Assembly (NCBI GenBank): GCA_041397825.1
Contig: JAWKVX010000002.1
Span: 992,001-1,056,000, forward strand
DNA length: 64,000 bases
Direction: 5' to 3'
Origin: JANNSX01 sp041397825
Lineage (GTDB): Bacteria > Pseudomonadota > Alphaproteobacteria > Rhizobiales > Hyphomicrobiaceae
The position numbers and the translations under genes are program-made. Below the pieces are notes generated by a model. It searched no databases, was not told the DNA's origin, and was given only the letters and a program-made list of their open reading frames with translations. This document shows, in pieces, positions 1-9,026 of this stretch. Every line of letters starts with the position of its first letter. Position 1 is the stretch's first letter.

Positions 1-1
1 C

Positions 2-2527
2 GATAGGTTGCCGGAGCGCGAGATCCGTGGTTTTGCCCGCCGGATCGAGCTTTGGTCGCTCGCCTCGGTGAAAGCTACGGTCAAAGCTCGGCAACTGCCC
101 CTGGTCGGCCGACGGTCCGAGCTCCATCAGTGCCTGACGTTGCTCCGCGAGATGACGCAATCGGGAGCAGGCGCCACTGTTGTCGTCGTCGGTGAACCCG
201 GTATCGGCAAGACGAGGCTTGTCGAGGAAATCGCCGCCGAGGCCGCGTCGCTCGGGGTTGCGGTCGCGCGCGGCGCATTCATCGATTTTGGCGCAGGAAT
301 GGAACAGGACGTAACAGGTCAACTCGCGATGGAGCTCGATCGTCTCTGCGGTGAGCCGCCGACGGATCCTGACGTCTTGCTGGGCCTCAAAGGCCTTCTC
401 CGCCAAATCCTGACGCCCGACGAGCGAAGCATTCTGGAGGCGATGACAGAGCCACAGAGAGCGGTTTCGCGCTCGACGGCTTTCATCAACACGGCCGTGC
501 GGGCCGGCATGGTCACACCGCTGCTGATCATCGTCGAGGATGTCCACTGGGCGAGCCCACAAGTCCTTGCCTATCTCGAACGGCTTGGTCGGGCGAGCGC
601 CCAGTCCCTGCGTGCTGTCGTTCTCTTGACAACTCGTCCGCCTGGAGCAGATCGGCCTCTGTTCGATGGGCTCCCCTCGACGACGATCGAGCTCGGACCG
701 CTCAGGACGCAAGAGGCCCTGGCTCTGGCGCGCCTGCATGCGTCGGATGCGATGCCCGACAATCAAGAGCTGGTCGATCGCTCCGGCGGCAATCCGCTCT
801 TTCTCGAGCAACTCATTCGGCACAGCTTGCAGGACTCGGCCGGCGGAGCACTTCCTGGCTCGATCCGCAGCCTCGTGTTGGCACGCATCGACCTGTTGAG
901 CGCGCGCGACAAGCTTGCGCTCCAGACGCTTGCCGTGCTCGGCGATGAGCCACCCCCAGAGGCGCAGAGCGCCTTGATCGAGATGGAGTGCACCGAGCTC
1001 GGCACACTGCTCCGTCAGCGGTTCCTGCAGCGTTCCGGCGAGAGCGTGCGGTTCGTCCACGCCCTCATTCGCGAGGTCGCCTACGGCGCCATGCTCAAGC
1101 CACAGCGCACGAGCCTCCATCGCAAGGCTGCGAGCTGGTTCAAAGACCGTGACCCGCTCCTCTATGCTCAGCATCTGGTGCGCGGTGAGGATCCGGCAGC
1201 GCCCTTGGCCCTCCTCGAGGCGGCCCGCCATCTGCAGGCGGATCTGAGGCTCGAGGAGGCGCTGAGCTACCTGAGACAAGGGCTTTCTGCGGCTACGGAT
1301 CGCTCCGATCGTTTCAGCCTGCTGTTGGCCGAGGGCGAGCTGCTGCTCGCCATGACACGATCCCGAGAGGCGATCGAGCGCTTCGAACAGGCCGAACACA
1401 ACGCGCAAGACGATCTGGCGCGGGCAGCGGCGATGTTGGGTCGGGCGGGAGCCTTGCGTCTCGTCGATTCCATCGATGCGGCTTTCGTCCTGCTCGATCA
1501 ATGCACTCCCTTGCTCGAAGCCGTTGGCGCCCATGCGATGTTGTCGCGACTCGAGCATTTGCGCGGCAATCTGCATTTTCCTCGAGGAGAAATGGCTGCC
1601 TGCGCCGCAGCCCACGCCAGGGCCTTCGAGTGGGCCGAACGCGCCGGCATGAGCGACCTCAAGGCGCAGGCGCTCGGAGGCATGGGGGACGCGGCCTATG
1701 CCCAAGGCCTCTATGCGACAGCAAGCAAGCACTTCAGCCGCTGCATCGAGCTGGCTCGGCAACTCAACGCCATCCGGGTCGAGATCGCCAATCGTCCGAT
1801 GCAGGTCATATCGCGCGCCCTGTCAGGCAAGATGGGTGGCATTCGGGCGGAGGCGGAGGAGGTCATTCGGCAGGCGATCGATTCTCGGCAACCGCGAGCG
1901 GAACTTATCGCCCGGCACGCCACTATGATATCGCATTTCTGGGCAGGGCGCGCCCATCTCGTCGAACCGCACTTCGTGGCGTCGCAAGCCATTGTGGATC
2001 GGATCGGTGCGCGACGTTTTGAGCCCGAGAACTTGGCCTTCATGGCCGAAGCTATGCGCCAGTTGGGCAATTTCGACGAAGCCCAGCGGCTCGTCGATCG
2101 CGCAGTCGCGATCTGTCGCGAGACCGGCATGAGTTACATTGGAGGCACGGTGCTCTCGTTTGCGGCACTGCTCGCATGCGATGATCCGCAGCGATGTCAG
2201 GCGGCGCTGCATGAAGCGGAACAGCTCGCGAGCACTGGCCTAAAGCACAACGCTTGGTTCTTTGGCTGCAACGCCATCGAGTGTGCGGTCGCGGCCGGAC
2301 ATGCGAGAGAGGTCGAGAGATACGTCGCGTTCCTCGAACAGCATTTTTCAGAGGAGCCACTTCCGACCGTTGAAGTGATCGTTGAGCGTGGCCGGTTATT
2401 GGCTCGCAAGCTCGATGGCGTGCCGGTTTCAGAGCTGTTCCATGAAGCCCAAGCGTGCCGTGAGCGCCTACAAGCCTTGGAGATGGACTATTTCGCACGC
2501 GCGCTGGAGGCATTGGCGGATGTGTGA
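2..2527 (+). CDS. Class III cyclase-type signalling protein, C-terminal part (ATPase + TPR), 5' truncated by window
   Basis: The reading frame is open to the first bases, so the gene starts outside the window; the first in-frame TTG at base 8 is probably not the real start. The first ~20 residues (ending GFARRIELWSL) look like the tail of a class III adenylate/guanylate cyclase domain. An AAA/NACHT-like ATPase follows: Walker A GEPGIGKT at about residues 62-69 and Walker B LLIIVEDVHWA near 172-182 (counted from base 8). From about residue 380 the protein is alpha-helical and TPR-like to the end. Cyclase-ATPase-TPR proteins are known in alphaproteobacteria and are thought to make cAMP or cGMP in response to an unknown cue. 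The cyclase part is inferred because its catalytic residues lie outside the window. It stands alone upstream of degraded genes. Confidence 0.8.
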   Translation, partial: DRLPEREIRGFARRIELWSLASVKATVKARQLPLVGRRSELHQCLTLLREMTQSGAGATVVVVGEPGIGKTRLVEEIAAEAASLGVAVARGAFIDFGAGMEQDVTGQLAMELDRLCGEPPTDPDVLLGLKGLLRQILTPDERSILEAMTEPQRAVSRSTAFINTAVRAGMVTPLLIIVEDVHWASPQVLAYLERLGRASAQSLRAVVLLTTRPPGADRPLFDGLPSTTIELGPLRTQEALALARLHASDAMPDNQELVDRSGGNPLFLEQLIRHSLQDSAGGALPGSIRSLVLARIDLLSARDKLALQTLAVLGDEPPPEAQSALIEMECTELGTLLRQRFLQRSGESVRFVHALIREVAYGAMLKPQRTSLHRKAASWFKDRDPLLYAQHLVRGEDPAAPLALLEAARHLQADLRLEEALSYLRQGLSAATDRSDRFSLLLAEGELLLAMTRSREAIERFEQAEHNAQDDLARAAAMLGRAGALRLVDSIDAAFVLLDQCTPLLEAVGAHAMLSRLEHLRGNLHFPRGEMAACAAAHARAFEWAERAGMSDLKAQALGGMGDAAYAQGLYATASKHFSRCIELARQLNAIRVEIANRPMQVISRALSGKMGGIRAEAEEVIRQAIDSRQPRAELIARHATMISHFWAGRAHLVEPHFVASQAIVDRIGARRFEPENLAFMAEAMRQLGNFDEAQRLVDRAVAICRETGMSYIGGTVLSFAALLACDDPQRCQAALHEAEQLASTGLKHNAWFFGCNAIECAVAAGHAREVERYVAFLEQHFSEEPLPTVEVIVERGRLLARKLDGVPVSELFHEAQACRERLQALEMDYFARALEALADV

Positions 2528-2786
2528 CAGCCGGGCGGATGATGTGAATCCAAATCGCGCGCCGTCGCCACTTCAAGAACCTTGCAAATCACGACTGCCG
2601 ACCGAAGCAATGTCGACATGTCTCAAGGATGCCGGCCAGTCTCGAAATGATATGAAGACCATGTCTGCATCGCGACCTCGGATTGGCTCGGCTCGGGAAC
2701 ATCGAGTGTCGTCCGGAGACCATGGCTGTCGCGTCGACGGTTGACAGGTCCTGCTCTTCGCTATCACCGCGAGAAGGAGAGAATGC

Positions 2787-3026
2787 ATGCACATCGGACT
2801 GATCGGCGGCATCGGACCGGCGGCTACGGTATTCTACTACGAGCGCATCGTGAGAGCGTTCGATGCAGCCCAACAGAAGCTCGATCTTACGATCGTCCAC
2901 ACCAGTGCCCGAATGCTTTCGGCAAATGTGAACGCTGGCCGCGTCGAGGAGCAGGCCGCCGAATACCTTCGAGTGACCCAGAACCTTGCAGCAGCTGGCG
3001 CACAAGCCGTCGCCGTCACGTCATAG
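2787..3026 (+). pseudogene. Aspartate/glutamate racemase family, N-terminal fragment
   Basis: It begins with a good start: a GGAG ribosome-binding site about nine bases before ATG, then MHIGLIGGIGPAAT, the typical first strand of Asp/Glu racemases. Normal family members are about 230 residues; this frame stops after 79, in the strand (AVAVTS) where the first catalytic Cys-Asn-Thr motif should follow. From the stop onward the DNA encodes an unrelated membrane segment in another frame, so the gene looks fused to foreign DNA by a deletion or rearrangement near base 3020. It should have no racemase activity because both catalytic cysteines are missing. Confidence 0.75.
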
Positions 3027-3454
3027 GGTACTTCTTCCTTGGGGATTTGCCGTATATTTGGTTCCCCTACCTCGATGCAACGCTGTTCATAGCATGCGGC
3101 CTCGTCCTGCTCGGGAACGTGCTTCCACATTTGTTTCTCGAGATGCCGCCGACCCTCGCTGGCGGACTGTCCTACGGCATGCTGCAGCTCGTCGATGCGC
3201 CGGATGATCCTCGAGCCATTGCATTCTCGGCCTTCGCCGTGCTGGCTGCGGTTCTGGTCGTAAGTCTGTCTGCGCTGATCAGGCGGTGGATGATGTGGGG
3301 CTGGATCGATATCGCCGGTCGCATTGCCGGCGCTTGGCTGGTTGCGATTGGCATTATGCTCATGGCTGCAGCGGCCACGGCGCCCGAGTTCGTCGACGCG
3401 TACCCTGAACCGGCGATCAATGCGCCTGACATTCAGCTCGATCGACAACCATGA
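3020..3454 (+). pseudogene. C-terminal fragment of an integral membrane protein
   Basis: In this frame the DNA encodes about 144 residues with at least three hydrophobic helices (around PYLDATLFIACGLVLLGNV, FSAFAVLAAVLVVSLSALI and IAGAWLVAIGIMLMAAA) and then a short hydrophilic tail. There is no convincing start codon or ribosome-binding site. Upstream of 3020 the same frame reads only the out-of-frame shadow of the racemase fragment. The last helix faintly resembles the end of HupE/UreJ-type membrane proteins, but I cannot assign the family. A short self-standing gene starting at an internal TTG is possible but less likely than a remnant. Confidence 0.4.
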
Positions 3455-3907
3455 GCGATGACGAGAACCAGAGAGCTGGAACATTCACATTGCTCAACGC
3501 CATACAAAGCTCCCTGCAGTGTGCCCTCACCAAGTGAACTAGTACCGATGAACCTCGAAAGCTGCATACAGGAGAGGCAGCTACAAGTGGATAGAAAGCA
3601 ATACCCTTTCCTCTGTGGGCACTATTAGCCGAGGTCCGCTCCACACTCAAAAGCCGATGTGCAAGCGCTATTTGCCACGTCGGCTATCCGCTCTCACCGA
3701 CGGTTTGCCGGCCTTGGGCACACTCGATCACTTGGTGACGCGATTGGCCCAGTCCGTTTTCGTTCATCTGCGCGGTGTCTGTCCGCTGTCGGGGGTATAC
3801 CGGTCGACGACAGGCCACCAAGCCTTGATTTCCAGGTGCTGTGGCGACCCGGTGGCGACCCCAGCCCATCAGCCTGAGAGCGCAATACCATAATCCTTTG
3901 ATTTTAT
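3455..3907. other. Gene-free segment beside tRNA-Pro
   Basis: No reading frame here has recognisable protein features. The segment directly abuts the 3' end of the tRNA gene, the usual side for integrated elements, but I see no integrase and could not find a second copy of the tRNA 3' end. Confidence 0.4.
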
Positions 3908-3985
3908 TGGTCGGAGCGGGGAGATTTGAACTCCCGACCCCTAGTCCCCCAGACTAGTGCGCTAACCGGGCTGCGCTACGCTCCG
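3908..3985 (-). tRNA. tRNA-Pro (anticodon GGG), CCA encoded
   Basis: Read on the reverse strand, the sequence folds as a complete cloverleaf. The acceptor stem is CGGAGCG / CGCTCCG with C1-G72, typical of bacterial tRNA-Pro, followed by discriminator A and an encoded CCA (bases 3911-3908). The anticodon stem is CTAGT / ACTAG with loop CTGGGGG, giving anticodon GGG. The T-arm is GGGAG TTCAAAT CTCCC. It would decode CCC and CCU proline codons. Confidence 0.96.
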
Positions 3986-4067
3986 CCGGGGCCTCTTTTG
4001 CCGGGTCGGGCGGCCGAGGTCAATGGCAACGCCCGGTCATGGCGAAATTACCCTTCGAGGCTAGCCC

Positions 4068-4901
4068 CTAGATCACGTCCAGCGGCACGGCTTTCCGCGG
4101 CGGCGGGAACGCCGTGTCGAGACGGGCCAGATCCTCGGCCGAGAGCACGATCTCGGCGGCTTTCCGGTTGCTCTCGACATGGGCGATGCTGGCCGATTTC
4201 GGGATCGAGATCACATTCGGATCGCGCATCGTCCAGGCGATGGCGACCGTCGACGGGCTGACGGCATGGCGTTTGGCGATCTCGACGACGGCCGGGTTCG
4301 TCGTCACGCTGCCGCGGCCGAGCGGCGTATAGGCCATTACGGCCACCTGGGCCGCCCGGCAGGCCGCGATGAGGTCCCATTCGATGCCGCGCACACCGAG
4401 ATTGTAGAGCACCTGGTTGGCGGCGCAGTGGCCTCCGCCCGTCTGGCTCATGACCTTCGCCATGCCCTTGGCATCGAAGTTCGAGATGCCCCAGTGGCGG
4501 ATCTTGCCGCTCTCCCGGAGCGCCTCGAAGGCAGCGACGGTGTCGGCGAGCGGGTGGCTACCGGGCCAGTGCAGCAGATAGAGATCGATGCGGTCGGTCT
4601 TCAGCCGCTTGAGGCTCCGCTCGCAGGCCTCGATGGCACCCTGCCGCGAGGCGTTGTGCGGATAGACCTTCGAGACGATGAAGAGCTGGTCGCGCCGGCC
4701 TTTCGTGGCCTCGGCCACGACCTCCTCCGCGCCGCCCTCGGCATACATCTCGGCGGTGTCGATCAGGGTCATGCCGAGATCGATGCCGTGACGGAGCGCC
4801 TTCACCTCGGCCGCCCGTGATGCCGGATCGTCGCCCATCTTCCAGGTGCCGAGCCCGAGCTGTGGCACCGTCTCGCCGGTCCTCAAGGTCACCTGGCGCA
4901 T
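4068..4901 (-). CDS. Aldo/keto reductase
   Basis: A 277-residue NADPH-dependent aldo/keto reductase. The start at 4901 is set by a strong AGGAGG eight bases upstream; longer versions of the frame read into non-coding DNA. The catalytic tetrad is visible: Asp in LIDTAEMY, Tyr in AEMYAEG, Lys in IVSKVYP and His in LLHWPG. The nucleotide-binding region ISIPKSASIAHVESNRKA near the C-terminus also fits. The (beta/alpha)8 barrel is complete. It should reduce small aldehydes or ketones in the cytoplasm; the physiological substrate cannot be deduced. It is divergent from the copper amine oxidase gene, with about 160 bases between start codons, so shared control is possible. Confidence 0.93.
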   Translation of the reverse strand: MRQVTLRTGETVPQLGLGTWKMGDDPASRAAEVKALRHGIDLGMTLIDTAEMYAEGGAEEVVAEATKGRRDQLFIVSKVYPHNASRQGAIEACERSLKRLKTDRIDLYLLHWPGSHPLADTVAAFEALRESGKIRHWGISNFDAKGMAKVMSQTGGGHCAANQVLYNLGVRGIEWDLIAACRAAQVAVMAYTPLGRGSVTTNPAVVEIAKRHAVSPSTVAIAWTMRDPNVISIPKSASIAHVESNRKAAEIVLSAEDLARLDTAFPPPRKAVPLDVI

Positions 4902-5065
4902 TGTCACAATCCTCCTTGCGTCTCGCCGTCGAGCATCGAGCGGAATGGGCCCCAGCGCAAGGGTCAACCATCCACCGATGCTGCCGCGTGCCGTCCGATC
5001 GCCCTCTTTTCCCGCGGCCAAAGCCGTGTACTCTGCCGGAAAGGATCGAGAGTTGGAGCTTCGAC

Positions 5066-7003
5066 ATGCAACAGCGCGCGGCCGCGACGAGCGGCAAAGC
5101 CAAAACCACCCTCAGGGACCCGTTGGCACCTCTCACCGAGGCCGAGATCATCCGGGCCGCCGCGCTCGTCCGCGAGGCCCACGACCTCGGCCGCGGCATG
5201 CGCTTCGAGACCATCGAGCTCGCCGAGCCGGCGCCGGCGAGCCGCGCAAGATCGAGCGGCAAGGCGCCGCCGAGACGGGCCTTCATCGCCACCTACGACA
5301 CAGCGACAAGCCGGCTATTCGAGGCCGTGGTCGATCTCGACAAGGGGAGGCTCGACAGCTGGACGGAGCGCAAGCATGCCTTTCCCCGCATCGGACCCGA
5401 CGAGTTCCTCGATGCCGAGAAGCTGGCGCTGGCCGATCCCCGCTTCGTCAAGGCCCTGAAGCGACGGGGGATCACGGACCTCTCGCTCGTCTGCTGTGAT
5501 CCGTGGTCGACCGGCCGTGGCGTGCTCGGCCGGGGCGAGTCCCGGCGACTCGTGCAGACCATCGTCTGGGTCCGCAAGCGGCCCGACGACAACCAGTTCG
5601 CCCATCCCGTGGAGGGGCTCTGCGCCATCATCGACGTCAACAGCGGCGAGGTGATCTCGGTCACGGACGAAGGTCCGGCCCGGCCGCCGATGGAGGAGCA
5701 CAACTACGCCTCGATCTTCCAGAAGACGTGGCGCACCGATCTGAAACCGATCGAGGTGGTGCAACCCGAGGGCCCGAGCTTCACCGTCGACGGCTATCGA
5801 GTCGAATGGGGCGGCTGGCGCTTCGCCATCGGCTTCACGGCCCGCGAGGGCATCGTTCTCTATGATCTCGAGATCCGCGACGGACAAAAGTTCCGTTCGG
5901 TGCTCCGCCGCGCCTCGATTGCCGAGATGATCGTTCCCTACGGCAGCCCCTATGGATTGCACCCGAGGAAGAACGCCTTTGATTGCGGCGAATACGGCAT
6001 CGGCGCGATGGCCAACAGTCTCGTGCTCGGCTGCGATTGCCTCGGCGCTATTCACTATTTCGACGCGACCCTCAACGGCGTCGACGGCAAGCCGCAGGTC
6101 ATCAGGAATGCCATCTGCATGCACGAGGAGGACACCGGCATCCTCTGGAAGCATACCGATTTCCGCACGCAGCGTGTGGACGTCCGGCGCGGCCGCAAGC
6201 TCATCATCTCCTTCATCGCCACCGTCGGCAACTACGAGTACATGTTCTACTGGTCCCTGCATCTCGACGGCACCATCGCCCTAGAGGTGAAGGCGACCGG
6301 CATCATCAACACCGCCGGCATAGATCCGCCGGAGGCGGTAGGCTACGGCGTCGAGGTGGCGCCTGGCGTCATCGGGCAGATCCACCAGCATCTCTTTTGT
6401 GCACGCCTGGAGATGGCGGTCGACGGCGCCGACAACGCCGTCGTCGAAGTCAACGGCAAGCTCGTGCCGGAGGGGCCGGCAAACCCTGTCGGCAACGCCT
6501 TTCGCGCCGACGAGACGCTGCTCGAGACCGAGAAGAGTGCGAGGCGCAGCACCAGCACAGCGACCAATCGCTATTGGAAGATCGTCAACCGCAAGCGCAA
6601 GAGCCGGCTCGGCCATCCCGCCGCCTACCGGCTGGTGGCGACCAATGCCATTACGGCGCTGGGCGGTCCGCGCTCGCAACTCGGCAGGCGGGCCGGCTTC
6701 GCCAGGCATCATGTCTGGGTGACACCCTCAACGGACAGCGAGCGCTGGCCGGCGGGCGACTATGTCAACCAGAGCGCAGCGGGCGAAGGTCTTCCCGAGT
6801 GGACCAAGGCCGACCGTAGCGTGGTCGATAGGCCGATAACGGTCTGGCACGTCTTCGGGCTGCATCATCTGCCACGACCCGAGGATTTTCCGGTTCAGCC
6901 CTCCGTCTCCTGTGGTTTCATGCTGATGCCGGACGGCTTCTTCGAACGAAATCCGACGCTCGATGTGCCGCCGGCCAAGAGCGGCAAGAGCTGCTGCGTC
7001 TAG
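5066..7003 (+). CDS. Copper-containing primary amine oxidase
   Basis: This 645-residue enzyme oxidises primary amines to aldehydes with release of ammonia and hydrogen peroxide. The cofactor motif is NYEY at residues 389-392, whose first Tyr (390) becomes topaquinone. Copper ligands are His440 and His442 (HQH), with the third in the HHLPRPEDFP region near 600. The catalytic-base Asp is in AFDCGEYG at about 306. Start ATG 5066 follows GGAG and begins MQQRAAA; the frame is open further upstream, but that part overlaps the divergent reductase. I see no signal peptide, so it is probably cytoplasmic. The neighbouring aldo/keto reductase could consume the aldehyde product, which is inference. Length and motif order are normal for the family. 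Confidence 0.96.
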   Translation: MQQRAAATSGKAKTTLRDPLAPLTEAEIIRAAALVREAHDLGRGMRFETIELAEPAPASRARSSGKAPPRRAFIATYDTATSRLFEAVVDLDKGRLDSWTERKHAFPRIGPDEFLDAEKLALADPRFVKALKRRGITDLSLVCCDPWSTGRGVLGRGESRRLVQTIVWVRKRPDDNQFAHPVEGLCAIIDVNSGEVISVTDEGPARPPMEEHNYASIFQKTWRTDLKPIEVVQPEGPSFTVDGYRVEWGGWRFAIGFTAREGIVLYDLEIRDGQKFRSVLRRASIAEMIVPYGSPYGLHPRKNAFDCGEYGIGAMANSLVLGCDCLGAIHYFDATLNGVDGKPQVIRNAICMHEEDTGILWKHTDFRTQRVDVRRGRKLIISFIATVGNYEYMFYWSLHLDGTIALEVKATGIINTAGIDPPEAVGYGVEVAPGVIGQIHQHLFCARLEMAVDGADNAVVEVNGKLVPEGPANPVGNAFRADETLLETEKSARRSTSTATNRYWKIVNRKRKSRLGHPAAYRLVATNAITALGGPRSQLGRRAGFARHHVWVTPSTDSERWPAGDYVNQSAAGEGLPEWTKADRSVVDRPITVWHVFGLHHLPRPEDFPVQPSVSCGFMLMPDGFFERNPTLDVPPAKSGKSCCV

Positions 7004-7169
7004 CGGGCAGGGGTCGGGCAGCGGCCGCGTAAGGTCCGCGGGCGGTCGCGGAGCCGCGGCCTCGTTCGGCCTGGCGCGGAGTGATTCGTTCGAGGGGGTG
7101 CTGCCGATTCTCGGGCCTCGCCGGCCGGGAGCGGTGCCTCGCGGCCCCCCGAAAGCCGGTCGGTTAGGT
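7004..7169. other. Intergenic region before kinase promoter
   Basis: No gene is seen. With the promoter and leader that follow, it separates the amine oxidase stop from the kinase start. The GC-rich first half changes abruptly to an A/T-rich stretch at about 7165-7220. Confidence 0.5.
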
Positions 7170-7199
7170 TTGATCTCAAATAATAGATTGAATTATAAA
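7170..7199 (+). promoter_or_regulatory. Predicted sigma-70 promoter of the histidine kinase gene
   Basis: TTGATC at 7170-7175 and TATAAA at 7194-7199 are separated by 18 bases, inside the only A/T-rich stretch of the intergenic region. Transcription would start near 7206, giving a leader of about 119 bases before the GTG start at 7325. Confidence 0.55.
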
Positions 7200-7324
7200 G
7201 AAAAAATTTCATCTCCACGAATCATTAACGGTGCGGCGAGCCGGGCGATCCCGCGGCAGAGGATCGGCTCCCATTTTGTGCTAGATGGTTTCGAGGTGGC
7301 TGGTCCGGACGACGCGCGGCTAGG

Positions 7325-8728
7325 GTGAGCAAGAGACCTAAGGTGAGAAGCGAACGCCAATCGCGGGTGGAGACGCGCCAGCGGGGCTCGATGCCGGCCG
7401 ACACGGCCGCACTGATCTTCGATCCGCATCAGTCAGCCTTCGTCTGGAGCAATGCGGCGGGTCTTCGATTGTTCGGCGTCAAGAGCCTTGCTCGCCTCGG
7501 TCAGGATCGACTGGACCGCGCGCTGCCGTCGGCCGTGCGGCTCATTGCCTTCGCCGACGACCCTGACGCCAAGCCGGAGCACATGGCCCTCGACTTCTGG
7601 ACGACGCATGGTCAGATCCGGATCGAGGCGAAGGTAGAGCGGCTGGCCCTCGGCAGGGACAAGGTGGGTGTCTTGATCCGCAGCGATGCGGCGGTGGGCG
7701 GCGAGCAAGCTGCCACCTCCGGCACGCGGGGCAGTCCCGAGGCCGTGTTGCCGGCGCCCGTGACGTCCACCTCGGGCCGAAAGAGTGCCGAGGTCACCGT
7801 CGAGGATGGCCGTCCCTCGATCGATGCCAAATGTGATGCCGGCCGGGGGCTCAGCCACGAGGACCGCGAAACGCTGCACGAGATCGCGCGTCTCATTCGC
7901 GAAGGCGAGCTCACGTCGATCCCGGAGCCGCCGACGCAAGCCCCGGAGGACGAGCAACCGCCATCGAGCGATTTGCCGTCCGAGGTCTTGGCTTCAATTG
8001 CGGACGCCGATGAGTTACCGCAGGACGGACCACCCGCACTGGATTTCGAGAGCGATGCCATGCGTCTCCTGGCGGAGGTGGCGCACGAGATCCGGACGCC
8101 GCTAACGGCGGTTCGCGGCTACGCGGAGCTGATCGCCGGCAAGCCCGACGACGCTCGCGTGGCCGATCGCGCCCGTCATATAGTCGATGCCACCGACCAT
8201 GCTTTGTCGCTCGTCGCCGACATTCTGGATGCCCGGCTGATCGCGAGCGGCCAGGCGGACATGGTCTTCACCGACGTCAGCCTTGGCGACGAGATCGAGC
8301 AAGCCACCGCCATGATCTCTCCACAGGCCGCAACCGCCAAGGTCGAGGTCGCGGTCGAGGTCGAGCCGGGTTTGCCCAGGGTGGTGGCCGATGCGCGGCG
8401 GGTCCGCCAAGTGCTCGTCAACCTGATGACCAACGCCGTCAAGTTCACAGCCACCGGCGGCCACGTCTGCATCGAGGCGCGCTACCTGCCGGAGGAGGGG
8501 GCCGAGGTCGTCATCTCGGATAGCGGTCGGGGCATGTCGGATGCCGAGATCGCGACTTTGTCGGCCGGCGGGCCCCCCGGCGTGGCGCGCCGCCGTCGGG
8601 GCATCGGCCTACCGTTGTCCCGCGCTCTTGCCGAGGCCAACGGCGCCCGGCTGACGATCGATAGCCGGCCCGGAGCCGGAACGACCGTAAGGATACGTTT
8701 TCCGCTGTCCTGCGTCGTGCCGCCCTGA
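7325..8728 (+). CDS. Soluble PAS-type sensor histidine kinase
   Basis: A 467-residue protein with no membrane segment. Residues ~25-125 look like a degenerate PAS sensor (IFDPHQSAFVWSNAAGLRLF). A low-complexity acidic/proline linker runs to about 235. The dimerisation domain has an H-box LLAEVAHEIRTPLTAV with phospho-acceptor His254. The ATPase domain has an N-box (NLMTNAVKF, near 366), a G1 box (DSGRGM) and a G2 box (GIGLPLSRA). No response regulator is adjacent, so it is an orphan kinase. The H-box resembles PdhS/CckA-type kinases of alphaproteobacteria, but the family cannot be fixed by eye. The start is GTG 7325; a later ATG at residue 23 is an alternative. Confidence 0.9.
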   Translation: MSKRPKVRSERQSRVETRQRGSMPADTAALIFDPHQSAFVWSNAAGLRLFGVKSLARLGQDRLDRALPSAVRLIAFADDPDAKPEHMALDFWTTHGQIRIEAKVERLALGRDKVGVLIRSDAAVGGEQAATSGTRGSPEAVLPAPVTSTSGRKSAEVTVEDGRPSIDAKCDAGRGLSHEDRETLHEIARLIREGELTSIPEPPTQAPEDEQPPSSDLPSEVLASIADADELPQDGPPALDFESDAMRLLAEVAHEIRTPLTAVRGYAELIAGKPDDARVADRARHIVDATDHALSLVADILDARLIASGQADMVFTDVSLGDEIEQATAMISPQAATAKVEVAVEVEPGLPRVVADARRVRQVLVNLMTNAVKFTATGGHVCIEARYLPEEGAEVVISDSGRGMSDAEIATLSAGGPPGVARRRRGIGLPLSRALAEANGARLTIDSRPGAGTTVRIRFPLSCVVPP

Positions 8729-8846
8729 TCTCCGGCGCGGCATTTGCGCCCGAGCGGATGGTGGCGGAAGTGCGAACGAGTTCTTCAAATTAGAAATGCC
8801 GGATGGCAAATACTAGAATTCTTCATGAGCGTCTCTTGATCTAAGC

Positions 8847-8885
8847 TTGTTTCCTTGAACAATTCCAGATTAGAATAGTTCAAGT
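8847..8885 (+). promoter_or_regulatory. Candidate iron-regulated promoter (Irr/ICE-like element) of the ferric importer
   Basis: TTGTTT at 8847-8852 and TAGAAT at 8871-8876 form a plausible promoter with an 18-base spacer. Overlapping the -10 is TTAGAA-TAG-TTC at 8870-8881, which matches the left half and centre spacing of the rhizobial iron control element (TTTAGAA-N3-TTCTAAA) but only three bases of the right half. The same place carries a perfect 7-bp inverted repeat, CTTGAAC (8854-8860) and GTTCAAG (8878-8884). Irr is known to control iron genes in Rhizobiales; the assignment here is inference from sequence and position. Confidence 0.4.
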
Positions 8886-9026
8886 TCAAATATTACGATG
8901 CTTCTAAGCTCGAATTGTGCATTGACACGGCTTCCGCAAAACACTCATGGTCGCGATGCGGACACTGTCCCGCACCATCGTCAACCGATATCGGGGCCTT
9001 GAACCCCGACCATTGGAGAATCGCAC

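Noticed and set aside
3615..3893. Short forward open frame before tRNA-Pro
   Set aside because: No ribosome-binding site, no recognisable motif, and competing open frames on both strands.
8922..8950. TTGACA as -35 of the iron importer promoter
   Set aside because: No acceptable -10 lies 16-18 bases downstream; the upstream TTGTTT/TAGAAT pair is better.
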